A DNA stretch of 64,000 nt. Origin: an uncultured Chryseobacterium sp. Its GTDB lineage: Bacteria > Bacteroidota > Bacteroidia > Flavobacteriales > Weeksellaceae. Under the pieces are notes generated by a model. That model saw only the letters and a list, made by a program, of their open reading frames with translations, had not been told where the DNA came from and did not search any database. Of this stretch, positions 1 to 8,394 are shown piece after piece (the stretch's first letter is position 1; each line of letters opens with the position of its first letter). Location of the stretch: the NCBI GenBank assembly GCA_913778505.1, contig CAJYWD010000032.1, positions 1 through 64,000 on the forward strand, given 5' to 3'. A program made the position numbers and the translations under genes.

Positions 1-1
1 A

Positions 2-1792
2 GTTCAGAAAGTAGAACCGGCATTCTGGTGGAGCGGCATGAAACATCCAGAACTTCAGCTCTTGGTTTATGGAAAAGATATTCAAAACCTTCAACCCGAA
101 TTCTCTGGTGGAATTAAAATTAAAGAAGTCAAAAAAGTAGAAAACCCAAATTACCTTTTTTTAACCATCGATACCAACGGAGTTCAGCCACAAAAAGCAA
201 AACTGAATTTCAACAACGGAAATAAAACCGTAAAAACCATTGATTACGAATTCAAACAGAGACAGCCAAACTCGGCGAACAGAGATTCTTATACGTCTTC
301 TGATGTGATGTATCTGATAATGCCAGACCGTTTTGCCAACGGAAATCCAAATAATGATAACACGCCAGATACTGCTGAAAAAGCTGACCGAAGCAAAAAT
401 GGAGGTCGCCACGGCGGAGATATTGCGGGAATCGTCAAAAATTTGGATTATCTTCAGGAATTAGGTGTTACAACGCTTTGGAACACGCCTTTGTTAGAGG
501 ATAATGAACCTAATTATTCTTACCACGGCTATGCCCAAAGTGATTATTACAAGATCGACCCGCGATATGGAACCAATGAAGATTACAAAAATCTGGCGAA
601 CGAACTTCATAAAAGAAAAATGAAACTCGTGATGGATTATGTGACCAATCACTGGGGTTCAAAAAGCTGGATTATCAAAGATTTGCCTGCGAAAGACTGG
701 ATTCATATTTGGCCGAATGGTGAGAATGGTTTCCAGAGAAGCAATTACAGAATGACCACGCAGTTCGACACCAACGCAGCGAAAGTTGACGAAGCAGCTT
801 GCATGGACGGCTGGTTTGATACCACAATGCCGGATATGAACCAAAGTAATCCGATGGTGGTGACTTATATGGCGCAGAACGCCATCTGGTGGATAGAATA
901 TGCTGGTCTGGACGGTTTCCGTGTGGACACTTATTCTTACAACGACAAAAAAGGAATAGCCGATTGGACCAAAAAAATTACCGATGAATATCCGAAATTC
1001 AATATTGTGGGTGAGGTCTGGATGCACGATCAGGCACAGATGTCTTATTGGCAGAAGGATTCCAAAATTGCGGCGATAGAAGGTTACAATTCTCATCTGC
1101 CATCTGTGATGGATTTTACGATGCACGACGCTCTAGGTCAGGTTTTCCGTGAAGATTCCGGTTGGGATTCCGGGATGCAGAGAGTTTATGACAATCTGGC
1201 AAACGATTTCCTTTATCCGAATATCAACAATCTTTTGGTTTTTGCCGAAAATCATGATACGAACAGATTCAACCAGATTTTTCCTAAAGTTGAAGATTAC
1301 AAATTAGCAATGAGCTTGATTTTGACCGTTCGTGGGATTCCTCAGTTGTACTATGGTTCCGAAATCGGGATGGCTGGAGACAAAAACAACGGCGGCGATG
1401 GCGAAATCCGAAAAGATTTTCCCGGAGGCTGGGCTGGCGATGCTAATAATGCCTTTACAAAATCAGGAAGAACAGCTTCTCAAAACGACTATTTTGATTT
1501 TACCAAAAAATTGTTGAATTGGAGAAAAACCAACGAAGCGGTTCATACTGGAAAGACTTTGCATTATATCCCGATCAACAATGTTTATGTTTATTTCCGA
1601 TACACAGACAACAAGCGGGTAATGGTTGTAATTAATAATAATAAAGAAGCTCAAAACTTAGATTTGAAGCGTTTTTCTCAAGGTCTGAAGAATTTCACAA
1701 AAGGAAAAGATATTACTTCTGACAAAGATTTTGATTTGAAAACAAATTTGTCCGTCGCCGGAAAATCTTCATTAATTTTAGAACTTAAATAA
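2..1792 (+). CDS. GH13 cyclomaltodextrinase/neopullulanase-type alpha-glucan hydrolase (5' partial)
   Basis: The reading frame is already open at base 2 (QKVEPAFWWSGMKHPELQ), so the ATG at 38 is internal and the true start lies upstream of the window. The AFWWSGM stretch is typical of the N-terminal cyclomaltodextrinase domain (PF09087). It is followed by a GH13 TIM barrel: nucleophile Asp in GFRVD (base ~926), acid Glu in VGEVW (~1013) and third Asp in ENHD (~1256). A C-terminal beta domain of the Cyc-maltodext_C type ends the protein. The family hydrolyses maltodextrins and pullulan, usually in the periplasm of Bacteroidetes, as SusA does. The sugar permease gene at 3776 suggests a small maltodextrin-use locus. 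The exact specificity cannot be read from sequence. Confidence 0.93.
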   Translation, partial: VQKVEPAFWWSGMKHPELQLLVYGKDIQNLQPEFSGGIKIKEVKKVENPNYLFLTIDTNGVQPQKAKLNFNNGNKTVKTIDYEFKQRQPNSANRDSYTSSDVMYLIMPDRFANGNPNNDNTPDTAEKADRSKNGGRHGGDIAGIVKNLDYLQELGVTTLWNTPLLEDNEPNYSYHGYAQSDYYKIDPRYGTNEDYKNLANELHKRKMKLVMDYVTNHWGSKSWIIKDLPAKDWIHIWPNGENGFQRSNYRMTTQFDTNAAKVDEAACMDGWFDTTMPDMNQSNPMVVTYMAQNAIWWIEYAGLDGFRVDTYSYNDKKGIADWTKKITDEYPKFNIVGEVWMHDQAQMSYWQKDSKIAAIEGYNSHLPSVMDFTMHDALGQVFREDSGWDSGMQRVYDNLANDFLYPNINNLLVFAENHDTNRFNQIFPKVEDYKLAMSLILTVRGIPQLYYGSEIGMAGDKNNGGDGEIRKDFPGGWAGDANNAFTKSGRTASQNDYFDFTKKLLNWRKTNEAVHTGKTLHYIPINNVYVYFRYTDNKRVMVVINNNKEAQNLDLKRFSQGLKNFTKGKDITSDKDFDLKTNLSVAGKSSLILELK

Positions 1793-1813
1793 AATTAATT
1801 TTATCGTTTGCAA

Positions 1814-2629
1814 ATGGCGAAAAATAGAAAAATACAAGTTGAAGGAAAAGAGATAACGATTATTTTTGACAATCAGCAGGAATATATTTCACTTACCGAT
1901 ATGTTAAAGGCAAAAGACGGTGATTTTTTTATTTCTGATTGGTTAAGAAATAGAAATACAGTTGAATATCTTGGGATTTGGGAATCTGTATATAATCCAA
2001 ATTTTAATTATGGCGAATTCGCCATAATTAAAAGTCAAGCAGGCTTGAATAGTTACAAACTTAGTGTAAAAGATTGGGTAGAAAAAACAAATGCAGTTGG
2101 ACTAAAAGCTACCGCTGGTCGGTACGGAGGAACTTACGCACATCCCGATATTGCATTTGAGTTCGGAATGTGGATTAGTCCGCAATTCAAAATTTATTTA
2201 ATTAAAGAATTCCAACGCCTCAAAGACGATGAAAACAGCCGACTGAATCTTGATTGGAACTTGCAAAGAACCATTTCTAAAATCAATTATCAAATCCATA
2301 CCGATGCCATCAAAGCTATTTTGATTCCTAAAGAAGTGACAAAACTTCAATCCGGTTTTGTTTATGCTAACGAAGCAGATTTGTTGAATGTTGCTCTTTT
2401 CGGAATCACAGCCAAAGAATGGAGAGACAGCAATCCCGAAAAAAAAGGAAACATTCGGGACGAAGCGACATTGGAACAATTGGTAGTTTTGAGTAATCTT
2501 GAAAGCATTAATGCGTTGCTGATTCTTCAGAATTTGTCTGAAAACGAAAGATTGATTCAGCTCAATAAAGTGGCTATTTCTCAAATGAAATCTTTACTGG
2601 AAAATAAGACCATTGGAAAACTAAAATAA
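1814..2629 (+). CDS. KilA-N domain protein
   Basis: 271 aa. I place the start at the ATG at 1814 (MAKNRKIQVEGKE) rather than an in-frame TTG six bases upstream. The N-terminal ~130 residues carry the KilA-N DNA-binding fold, with the signatures YISLTDM, WLRNRNTVEYLG, GLKATAGRYGGTYAH and FEFGMWISPQFKIYLIKEFQR. The C-terminal half is a less conserved helical region found in the stand-alone Bacteroidetes members of this family. KilA-N proteins are common in phages and mobile DNA. The gene sits 21 bp after an unrelated glycosidase and looks like an accessory insertion. A perfect 32-bp palindrome lies inside the coding region at 2002-2033. Its cellular role is unknown. Confidence 0.88.
   Translation: MAKNRKIQVEGKEITIIFDNQQEYISLTDMLKAKDGDFFISDWLRNRNTVEYLGIWESVYNPNFNYGEFAIIKSQAGLNSYKLSVKDWVEKTNAVGLKATAGRYGGTYAHPDIAFEFGMWISPQFKIYLIKEFQRLKDDENSRLNLDWNLQRTISKINYQIHTDAIKAILIPKEVTKLQSGFVYANEADLLNVALFGITAKEWRDSNPEKKGNIRDEATLEQLVVLSNLESINALLILQNLSENERLIQLNKVAISQMKSLLENKTIGKLK
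2002..2033. repeat. Perfect 32-bp palindrome inside the KilA-N gene
   Basis: Both halves are exact reverse complements around the central GAATTC (2015-2020). The inner arms are AATTATGGC and GCCATAATT, and the outer ends are TTTT and AAAA. It lies fully within coding sequence (residues NFNYGEFAIIK) and could form a 16-bp stem in the mRNA or a cruciform in DNA. Confidence 0.95.
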
Positions 2630-2636
2630 GACAAAG

Positions 2637-2738
2637 ATGAAATCGCCGTTATTAAGTTTGAAAATACGCACCAATGAAGATTGACTTAGTTCAGTTCGAG
2701 CAAATTCTCGTGTTGGCGATAACATATGACCATTAAAA
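2637..2738. repeat. ~100-bp dispersed intergenic repeat, copy A
   Basis: This aligns without gaps to 26178-26279 at roughly 80% identity by eye. Shared blocks are TGAAATCGCC, GAAGATT, GTTCAGTTCG, CTCGTGTTGGCGA and TGACCATTAAAA. It starts 8 bp after the KilA-N stop codon and ends 15 bp before the dinB start. It contains a small hairpin, CGAG-caaatt-CTCG. Confidence 0.85.
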
Positions 2739-2753
2739 TAATAAACACCACAT

Positions 2754-3227
2754 ATGAAAACTCAATCCCAATTAGCCAATCGTTTTCGGGAGGTTATCCT
2801 CAATGGAACCTGGATTGCGAATACCAATTTCAAAGACCAGCTGGTAAATTTGGATTATAAAGTTGCAACGGCCAAGATCCAAAATCTGAATACAATTGCT
2901 GTTCTGGCGCAACATATTCATTATTATATCAAAGGAATTAAAAATGTATTTCTTGGTGGCGATTTGGAAATCAGAGATCAATTCAGTTTCGATTTTCCGT
3001 CTGTAGAATCTCAGGAGCAATGGGAAAATTTTCTTGATGATTTTTGGAAAGATTCAGAAGAATTTGCAAAATTGATAGAAAATTTGCCAGAAGAAAAACT
3101 CAATGCAGATTTTGTTGATGAAAAGTACGGAACTTACATCAGGAATATTGATGCAATGATTGAGCATAGTTATTATCATCTTGGTCAGATTGTTTTAATG
3201 AAAAAGATTATCGAAACTCAACAATAA
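2754..3227 (+). CDS. DinB-family four-helix-bundle protein
   Basis: 157 aa with no signal peptide. The sequence fits the DinB/YfiT-like putative metalloenzyme superfamily: a His in the second helix (LAQHIHYYIKG) and the C-terminal pattern DAMIEHSYYHLGQI supply the usual metal-binding histidines. The fold is known from mycothiol-dependent and bacillithiol-dependent transferases, but the substrate of this branch is unknown. It is followed six bases later by the NTF2-like gene, so the two are probably co-transcribed. The upstream intergenic space is filled by a dispersed repeat that also precedes the cytochrome gene at 26288. Confidence 0.85.
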   Translation: MKTQSQLANRFREVILNGTWIANTNFKDQLVNLDYKVATAKIQNLNTIAVLAQHIHYYIKGIKNVFLGGDLEIRDQFSFDFPSVESQEQWENFLDDFWKDSEEFAKLIENLPEEKLNADFVDEKYGTYIRNIDAMIEHSYYHLGQIVLMKKIIETQQ

Positions 3228-3233
3228 AATTAA

Positions 3234-3752
3234 ATGAAAAAAATATTATCACTCTTTGTACTGTCATTATTCTTATTAACTCCTTTTGCTGTCTTTGCTC
3301 AGAAAAAAGGATTTTATGAGAATGTTCAGAAAAAAAATGTAGCCAAGGTTTTAGATGATCTTAACACATTCGCAGCCTATGCAGATTTCAAAAATTATTT
3401 TGATTTGTTTGCGCAGGAATCTCAGTACATCGGTACGGATGCGACAGAAGTCTGGACAAAACAGGCGTTCAGCGAATGGGCAAAACCATTTTTTGATAAA
3501 AAAACAACCTGGCATTTTAAATCGCTGCAACGGAACATCTTTTTTAGCAAAGACGGAAATTATGCATGGTTTGATGAGATTCTGGATACTCAGATGAAAA
3601 TCTGCAGAGGCTCTGGCGTCCTTGAAAAAATCGGTGGCAAGTGGAAAATCAAGCAATATGTTCTGTCGGTAACGGTTCCCAACGAGGTGATCGATGAAGT
3701 CACTAAAATCAAAGCGCCAATTGAGGACGCTTTTATTCAGAAATTAAAATAA
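3234..3752 (+). CDS. Secreted NTF2-like (SnoaL-type) protein
   Basis: 172 aa beginning with a clear Sec signal peptide (MKKILSLFVLSLFLLTPFAVFAQ), so the mature protein is periplasmic or outer-membrane associated. The mature part has the alpha+beta arrangement of SnoaL_3/nuclear transport factor 2 folds: ALDDLN-type helix, FAQESQYIGTDATEVW, FFDKKTTWHF, and a final strand GGKWKIKQYVLSVTVPNE. These small conical domains bind small molecules or act as enzymes; no catalytic residues can be assigned here. The gene lies between dinB (6 bp gap) and the permease gene (23 bp gap), probably in one transcript. Confidence 0.78.
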   Translation: MKKILSLFVLSLFLLTPFAVFAQKKGFYENVQKKNVAKVLDDLNTFAAYADFKNYFDLFAQESQYIGTDATEVWTKQAFSEWAKPFFDKKTTWHFKSLQRNIFFSKDGNYAWFDEILDTQMKICRGSGVLEKIGGKWKIKQYVLSVTVPNEVIDEVTKIKAPIEDAFIQKLK

Positions 3753-3775
3753 TATATAAATACCTTAAAAATAAA

Positions 3776-5158
3776 ATGACAAAGAAAATAAAACCGAATC
3801 TTTCCATTGCTCAGATTATCAATATGAGTATGGGGTTTTTGGGAATCCAGATGGCGTTTGGCTTGCAAAATGGTAACGCCAGTAGAATTTTGGCAAACCT
3901 CGGCGCTGATGTTCATGAATTGTCCTGGTTTTGGCTGGTGGCACCGGTTACGGGCTTGGTTGTTCAGCCGATTATCGGGCACATGGGAGACAATACCTGG
4001 AGTCCGCTGGGAAGAAGAAAACCTTATTTTCTAATTGGTGCAGTTCTGTGCGCCATTGGATTGGTTTTACTTCCTAACGCTGCTTCCGTAACACATATGA
4101 TTGCGGCAAATGTTCTGTTGCTGGCTGTTATATTCCTGGCAATGATGGACTTTTCTGTCAACATTGCAATGGAACCATTCCGCGCACTGGTAGGGGATAT
4201 GTTGCCGAAACATCAGGGCACTTTAGGTTTTTCAATCCAAACCATTCTGATTGGAATCGGAGCCGTAATTGGCTCAGAAATGCCGAACTGGTTGACGAAA
4301 TTAGGAATCTCAAATGTTGCGCCGGAAGGTTACGTGGGAGATAACGTCATCTATGCGTTTTACATTGGAGCAACAGTTCTGATTGCCTCAATTCTTTATA
4401 CGATTTTCACTACAAAAGAATATTCTCCGGAAGAATTTGCCGCTTTCGAAGGTGGGAAAGAATTACCTGAAGAACATTCAAAGTTTTCGGATATGTTTAA
4501 GGATTTTGCGAATATTCCAAACCTTATGAAAAAATTAGGACTCGTCCAGTTCTTCTCTTGGTTTGCACTTTTTACAATGTGGGTTTTCACAACCAGTGCT
4601 TTGGCCACACATCATTTCGGACTGTCACCGGAAGATACAACGTCTGTAGATTTCAATAAAGCCGGAGATTTGACAGGCCATTTGTTTGGTTTGTATAATC
4701 TGTTTGCCATTCCGTTTGCATTCCTGCTGACGCCAATTGCCAAGTCGATCGGCAAAAAACAGACCCACGCATTGGCCTTGGCGAGTGGCGGCTTGGGATT
4801 GATTTCGATGTATTTTATCAAAGATACTTCAATGCTCTGGATTTCGATGGTCGGTTTAGGATTTGCCTGGGCGAGTATCCTGGCGATGCCTTACGCAATG
4901 CTGATCGATGCCATTCCCCAAAGGAAAATGGGCGTGTATATGGGGATTTTCAATTTTTTTATCGTCATTCCTCAAATTATTAATGGAATTTTTGGAGGTC
5001 CAATAGTCTCCAACATATTCGGAAAGATGGCCATTGATTACGTAGTGGTTGGTGGAATTTGTATGTTATTAGGCGCTTTCATCACCATGATTTTCATCAA
5101 GTCTCAGGACGAATCTCCAAAAGAAATAGAAGAAGAAATCCAGCAGGTTCATTTTTAA
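3776..5158 (+). CDS. MFS sugar (maltose/sucrose-type) permease, SLC45-like
   Basis: 460 aa, about 12 predicted membrane segments. The cytoplasmic loop after TM2 carries GHMGDNTWSPLGRRKPY, the D-x4-GRRKP signature of the SLC45/plant sucrose carrier group of the major facilitator superfamily. Members of this group in Bacteroidetes are found in maltose and maltodextrin loci, and the GH13 enzyme gene at the window start fits that use. It likely imports a disaccharide with protons across the inner membrane. Translation stops shortly before a repeat hairpin and a strong terminator. Substrate assignment is inference from context. Confidence 0.87.
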   Translation: MTKKIKPNLSIAQIINMSMGFLGIQMAFGLQNGNASRILANLGADVHELSWFWLVAPVTGLVVQPIIGHMGDNTWSPLGRRKPYFLIGAVLCAIGLVLLPNAASVTHMIAANVLLLAVIFLAMMDFSVNIAMEPFRALVGDMLPKHQGTLGFSIQTILIGIGAVIGSEMPNWLTKLGISNVAPEGYVGDNVIYAFYIGATVLIASILYTIFTTKEYSPEEFAAFEGGKELPEEHSKFSDMFKDFANIPNLMKKLGLVQFFSWFALFTMWVFTTSALATHHFGLSPEDTTSVDFNKAGDLTGHLFGLYNLFAIPFAFLLTPIAKSIGKKQTHALALASGGLGLISMYFIKDTSMLWISMVGLGFAWASILAMPYAMLIDAIPQRKMGVYMGIFNFFIVIPQIINGIFGGPIVSNIFGKMAIDYVVVGGICMLLGAFITMIFIKSQDESPKEIEEEIQQVHF

Positions 5159-5175
5159 TAATAAATTGAATTGTT

Positions 5176-5196
5176 ACACTGAGCTTGTCGAAGTGT
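5176..5196. repeat. Short palindromic repeat (ACACT...AGTGT)
   Basis: ACACT-gagcttgtcga-AGTGT. This motif (reverse complement contains CTTCGACAAGCTCAG) is one I know as a widely dispersed short repeat in bacterial genomes. Here it lies between the permease stop codon and its terminator. Confidence 0.6.
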
Positions 5197-5205
5197 CTAA
5201 AATAC

Positions 5206-5235
5206 AAAATCCACCAATCCGGTGGATTTTTCGTT
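5206..5235 (+). terminator. Terminator of the permease transcript
   Basis: 10-bp perfect stem AAAATCCACC / GGTGGATTTT with a 5-nt loop, followed by TTTTTCGTTTTT. Confidence 0.88.
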
Positions 5236-5463
5236 TTTATTGGAAAGAATTAGGTCAAAAATTAAAATTAAGCATCAAAACCTCATATTCTAAGTAAAAT
5301 TTTAGACATCGTAATTTTCTAAGCTTTCATAAATTGAAAATCAATACTTTATGACTGTTTTTTGTTTTGATGAATATCGTATAAAAATCAAATTTGTATA
5401 GGTTTTTGATACTTTTGAAGTGAAATTTTTGTGAAAACATCAAAGTTTATTGAAATTAGTTTA
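5236..5463. other. AT-rich intergenic stretch, nothing recognised
   Basis: About 230 bp of AT-rich sequence between the permease terminator and the ilv promoter. No ORF, hairpin or repeat that I can support. Confidence 0.6.
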
Positions 5464-5471
5464 TACATTTG
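5464..5471 (+). promoter_or_regulatory. Candidate -7 promoter element of the ilv leader
   Basis: TACATTTG matches the Bacteroidetes TAnnTTTG -7 consensus. It lies 19 nt before the leader peptide start. No -33 TTG at the usual spacing was found, so only the -7 box is claimed. Confidence 0.6.
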
Positions 5472-5490
5472 TACAGTTCAAAACAAACAG

Positions 5491-5547
5491 ATGCATAACT
5501 CAATAATTATTATTGTCATTCTTGTCATTATCGGATTCCGGTGGTGA
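5491..5547 (+). CDS. ilv leader peptide (18 aa, Ile/Val/Leu-rich)
   Basis: The ORF encodes MHNSIIIIVILVIIGFRW. Ten consecutive codons (5503-5532) specify Ile x7, Val x2 and Leu x1, which are the end products of the downstream enzymes. The stop codon TGA (5545-5547) falls inside the 5' arm of the antiterminator. This arrangement is that of the enterobacterial ilv leader peptides: a ribosome short of charged Ile/Val tRNA would stall in the run, whereas one that reaches the stop codon would cover the antiterminator arm. The peptide itself probably has no other function. No Shine-Dalgarno sequence is visible, as is usual in this phylum. Confidence 0.85.
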   Translation: MHNSIIIIVILVIIGFRW

Positions 5548-5601
5548 GCGATGGCTTGTGATAATTTTTGAAATTGAAATACTACAGACCATTCTCATCA
5601 C
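5541..5601 (+). promoter_or_regulatory. ilv antiterminator pairing (attenuator alternative structure)
   Basis: The segment GTGGTGAGCGATGG (5541-5554) is complementary, with one bulged C and G-T wobbles, to CCATTCTCATCAC (5589-5601), which is the 5' arm plus loop of the terminator at 5588-5616. The two pairings exclude each other. The 5' arm overlaps the leader peptide stop codon, so the position of the ribosome would decide which one forms. Confidence 0.78.
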
Positions 5602-5616
5602 GAGGATGGTTTTTTT
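5588..5616 (+). terminator. ilv attenuator terminator
   Basis: 9-bp stem ACCATTCTC / GAGGATGGT (one T-G wobble), 5-nt loop ATCAC, then seven T residues. It sits 43 nt before the ilvE start, so it would stop transcription ahead of the operon unless the antiterminator forms. Confidence 0.85.
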
Positions 5617-5659
5617 ATTTAAAAACAAAACATTTAATAAAATATAAAACCGATACAAA

Positions 5660-6565
5660 ATGTATTACAATGATGACAGTGTTCTCTTCTTTGATGGGGA
5701 ATATGTGAAAGCAAAAGAAGCCAAGACCGACTTGTACGGTCAATCCTTACACTACGGTTATGCTGTTTTCGAAGGAATTAAATCTTACAAAACAGCCAAT
5801 GGAACTAAGATTTTCAAAGCAGTGGAGCATTACGACAGATTGAGGAAATCTGCCGAAACGATGATGATGCCTTTCGACTATTCTACCGAAGAAATGGTAG
5901 ATATTACCTATAAATCGTTGGAAATTAATAATCTGAGCAATGCTTATATCCGTCCGCTGGTGATATGTTCCCCAAATATGTCACTTTCCAAAGGACAAAA
6001 AAGTTATCTCATAATAGAAGTTTGGAATTGGGACAATGGCTACCTTGCTCAAAAAACGAGAGTGATGACATCCTCTTTCCAGCGTCCGAACCCGAAAGCT
6101 TTCAAAATAGAAGCCAAGGTCAGCGGGCATTATGTCAATTCTATTTTAGCCAGCCAGGAAGCCAAGGACAAAGGTTTTGATGAAGCTTTGGTTCTGGATG
6201 CTGATGGAAATGTGGCAGAAAGTTCAGGTGCCAATATCTTCTTCGAGAAAGACGGCAAATTGTTTACACCGGCAAAAGGAAGCATACTTCCCGGAATTAC
6301 CAGAGCGACAGTTTTTGAAATTTGTGATAATCTTGGAATCCCTTACGAAGAAAAATTCTTCAAACCGGAAGAAATGCAGGGTGCAGATGCAGGTTTTTTC
6401 TGCGGTACAGCGGCAGAAATCGTAGCATTGGATTCTATTGACAATGTTCCTTTCAAACTGAACTGGGAAGAGAGTTTATCATCCAAAATTCAGACAGCTT
6501 ATCGCCATCTTGTATTAGAAGAGGATTATTCATACCTAAAAAGTGAGAATTTAATTTTAGAATAA
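5660..6565 (+). CDS. ilvE: Branched-chain amino acid aminotransferase
   Basis: 301 aa, a PLP fold-type IV enzyme that interconverts Leu, Ile and Val with their 2-oxo acids using glutamate/2-oxoglutarate in the cytoplasm. The Schiff-base lysine is Lys153 in AKVSGHYVNS. The family motifs SLHYGYAVFEGI, EHYDRL and the C-terminal phosphate-binding loop LPGITRATVFEI / FCGTAAEIVALD are present. It is the first gene after the attenuator and opens the run ilvE-ilvD-ilvB-ilvN-ilvC, so its expression should follow branched-chain aminoacyl-tRNA supply. Length and motifs are complete. Confidence 0.96.
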   Translation: MYYNDDSVLFFDGEYVKAKEAKTDLYGQSLHYGYAVFEGIKSYKTANGTKIFKAVEHYDRLRKSAETMMMPFDYSTEEMVDITYKSLEINNLSNAYIRPLVICSPNMSLSKGQKSYLIIEVWNWDNGYLAQKTRVMTSSFQRPNPKAFKIEAKVSGHYVNSILASQEAKDKGFDEALVLDADGNVAESSGANIFFEKDGKLFTPAKGSILPGITRATVFEICDNLGIPYEEKFFKPEEMQGADAGFFCGTAAEIVALDSIDNVPFKLNWEESLSSKIQTAYRHLVLEEDYSYLKSENLILE

Positions 6566-6573
6566 AATCATAA

Positions 6574-6622
6574 AGTCCCAACGGTACGATTTATCAAAGG
6601 ATAGGATGAAATCCTATCATCC
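6574..6622. repeat. Intercistronic hairpin repeat between ilvE and ilvD
   Basis: The perfect 8-bp stem GATAGGAT (6600-6607) / ATCCTATC (6611-6618) with a 3-nt loop is preceded by GTCCCAACGGTACGATTTATC. I recall closely similar units as dispersed repeats in Bacteroidetes genomes. There is no T-run after it, so it is more likely an RNA-stability or processing hairpin than a terminator. Confidence 0.6.
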
Positions 6623-6635
6623 AAAAAAATAAAAT

Positions 6636-8318
6636 ATGTCAGAAAATTTAAATAAATATTCCAAAACCCTCACAAAAGACCCGACTCAGCCTGCAACCCA
6701 GGCCATGTTTTACGGGATTGGTTTTCAAAAAGAAGATTTCGACAAGGCGCAGATTGGAATAGCAAGTATGGGTTATGACGGCAACACTTGTAATATGCAC
6801 CTCAATAGTCTTGCTGAGATTGTAAAAAAAGGCATCAGAGACCAGAATTTAGTTGGACTGATGTTCCACACCATCGGAATCAGCGACGGAATGACCAACG
6901 GAACCGACGGAATGCGTTATTCACTCGTAAGCCGAGACATTATTGCCGATTCCATCGAAGCGGTTTGTGCAGGTCAATACTACGATGGATTGATTACCGT
7001 TCCCGGTTGCGACAAAAATATGCCGGGTTCTCTGATGGCGATGGCTCGTCTCGACCGTCCTTCGATTATGGTTTATGGCGGAAGTATTGCGCCGGGTCAT
7101 TACAAAGGCCAGGATTTGAACATCGTTTCCGCTTTCGAAGCGCTGGGAAATAAAATCGCAGGTAAAATTTCTGAGGAAGATTTCCAAGGTGTGATTCAAA
7201 ATTCCTGTCCAAGTGCAGGAGCTTGTGGCGGAATGTACACAGCGAATACAATGGCTTCCGCAATCGAAGCGCTCGGAATGAGTTTGCCTTATTCCTCGTC
7301 TTATCCGGCTCTTAGTAAAGAGAAAAAAGAAGAATGCCAGTTTGCCGGACATTATATCAAAATCCTTTTAGAAAAAGACATCAAACCATCGAACATTATG
7401 ACGCCCAAAGCCTTTGAAAATGCGCTGAGGCTGATTATGATTCTGGGTGGAAGCACCAATGCGGTTCTCCATTTCATTGCGATTGCAAAATCCATCGGCT
7501 ATGATTTGACTTTGGATGATTTCCAAAAAATCAGCGACCAAACACCATTCTTGGCCGACCTTAAACCAAGTGGTAAATATCTGATGGAAGACCTTCATAA
7601 AGTGGGCGGCGTTCCGGCTGTGATGAAATATCTGTTGGATTTAGGCTTGATTCACGGTGATTGTCTGACGGTTACAGGAAGAACCATTGCGGAAAATCTG
7701 GAACACGTCACTTCAATTATCGACAGACAGCAGAATATCATTCACGACATCAAAAATCCAATCAAAGAAACCGGACACATCAGAATTATGTACGGAAATC
7801 TTGCCGAGAAAGGTGCTGTTGCGAAGATCACAGGAAAAGAAGGGGCTTATTTCAAAGGAACAGCTATTGTTTTTGACGGCGAAAAAGAATTCATCAAAGG
7901 CATCGAAGATAAAAAAATTAAGGAAGGAAATGTGGTCGTTATCAAAAACGAAGGTCCGAAAGGCGCACCCGGAATGCCGGAAATGCTCAAGCCGACTTCC
8001 GCTTTGATGGGTTCAGGCTTAGGTAAAAATGTCGCACTGATTACCGACGGAAGATTTTCAGGCGGAACGCACGGTTTCGTGGTCGGTCATATCACGCCGG
8101 AAGCCTTTGCCGGAGGATTGATTGGTTTGATAAAAGACGGCGATGTGATTGAGTTGGATGCCGAAAAAAACACCATCAACGCATTGTTATCAGACGAAGA
8201 AATTACCAAAAGAAAAGCCGAGTTCCAACAACCGGAATACAAAGTGAAAAGCGGTGTACTGTACAAATACGCCAAATCTGTGGCAGATGCCTCGCAAGGT
8301 TGTGTCACCGATTTGTAA
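6636..8318 (+). CDS. ilvD: Dihydroxy-acid dehydratase
   Basis: 560 aa, full length for the IlvD/Edd family. It dehydrates 2,3-dihydroxy-isovalerate and 2,3-dihydroxy-3-methylvalerate to the 2-oxo acids of valine and isoleucine. Fe-S cluster cysteines are recognisable in PGCDKNMPG and [19 protein letters not shown], and the C-terminal [20 protein letters not shown] motif is intact. It lies 70 bp after ilvE and 76 bp before ilvB in the same orientation, with hairpins in both gaps. Confidence 0.97.
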   Translation: MSENLNKYSKTLTKDPTQPATQAMFYGIGFQKEDFDKAQIGIASMGYDGNTCNMHLNSLAEIVKKGIRDQNLVGLMFHTIGISDGMTNGTDGMRYSLVSRDIIADSIEAVCAGQYYDGLITVPGCDKNMPGSLMAMARLDRPSIMVYGGSIAPGHYKGQDLNIVSAFEALGNKIAGKISEEDFQGVIQNSCPSAGACGGMYTANTMASAIEALGMSLPYSSSYPALSKEKKEECQFAGHYIKILLEKDIKPSNIMTPKAFENALRLIMILGGSTNAVLHFIAIAKSIGYDLTLDDFQKISDQTPFLADLKPSGKYLMEDLHKVGGVPAVMKYLLDLGLIHGDCLTVTGRTIAENLEHVTSIIDRQQNIIHDIKNPIKETGHIRIMYGNLAEKGAVAKITGKEGAYFKGTAIVFDGEKEFIKGIEDKKIKEGNVVVIKNEGPKGAPGMPEMLKPTSALMGSGLGKNVALITDGRFSGGTHGFVVGHITPEAFAGGLIGLIKDGDVIELDAEKNTINALLSDEEITKRKAEFQQPEYKVKSGVLYKYAKSVADASQGCVTDL

Positions 8319-8327
8319 ATCAATAGG

Positions 8328-8348
8328 AACGGGCTTTAGCCCGTTTTT
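8328..8348 (+). terminator. Terminator-like hairpin between ilvD and ilvB
   Basis: 7-bp stem AACGGGC / GCCCGTT, loop TTTA, followed by a run of five T. It is inside a presumed operon, so it may only attenuate or protect transcript ends. The sequence GGGCTTTAGCC recurs partially at 8362-8375, which suggests a repeat-derived unit. Confidence 0.5.
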
Positions 8349-8394
8349 GTAAACAGAAATTATGGGGCTTTAGCCAAAACTTAAAATATTTAGT

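Noticed and set aside
5429-5452. -33 TTG boxes for the ilv and other promoters
   Set aside because: TTG trinucleotides near several -7 motifs are at spacings of 11-14 or more than 30 nt, outside the usual range, so only -7 boxes are reported.
5464-5660. T-box or metabolite riboswitch upstream of ilvE
   Set aside because: The leader has a translated Ile/Val codon run and a simple two-state hairpin; no T-box sequence or other riboswitch core is present.
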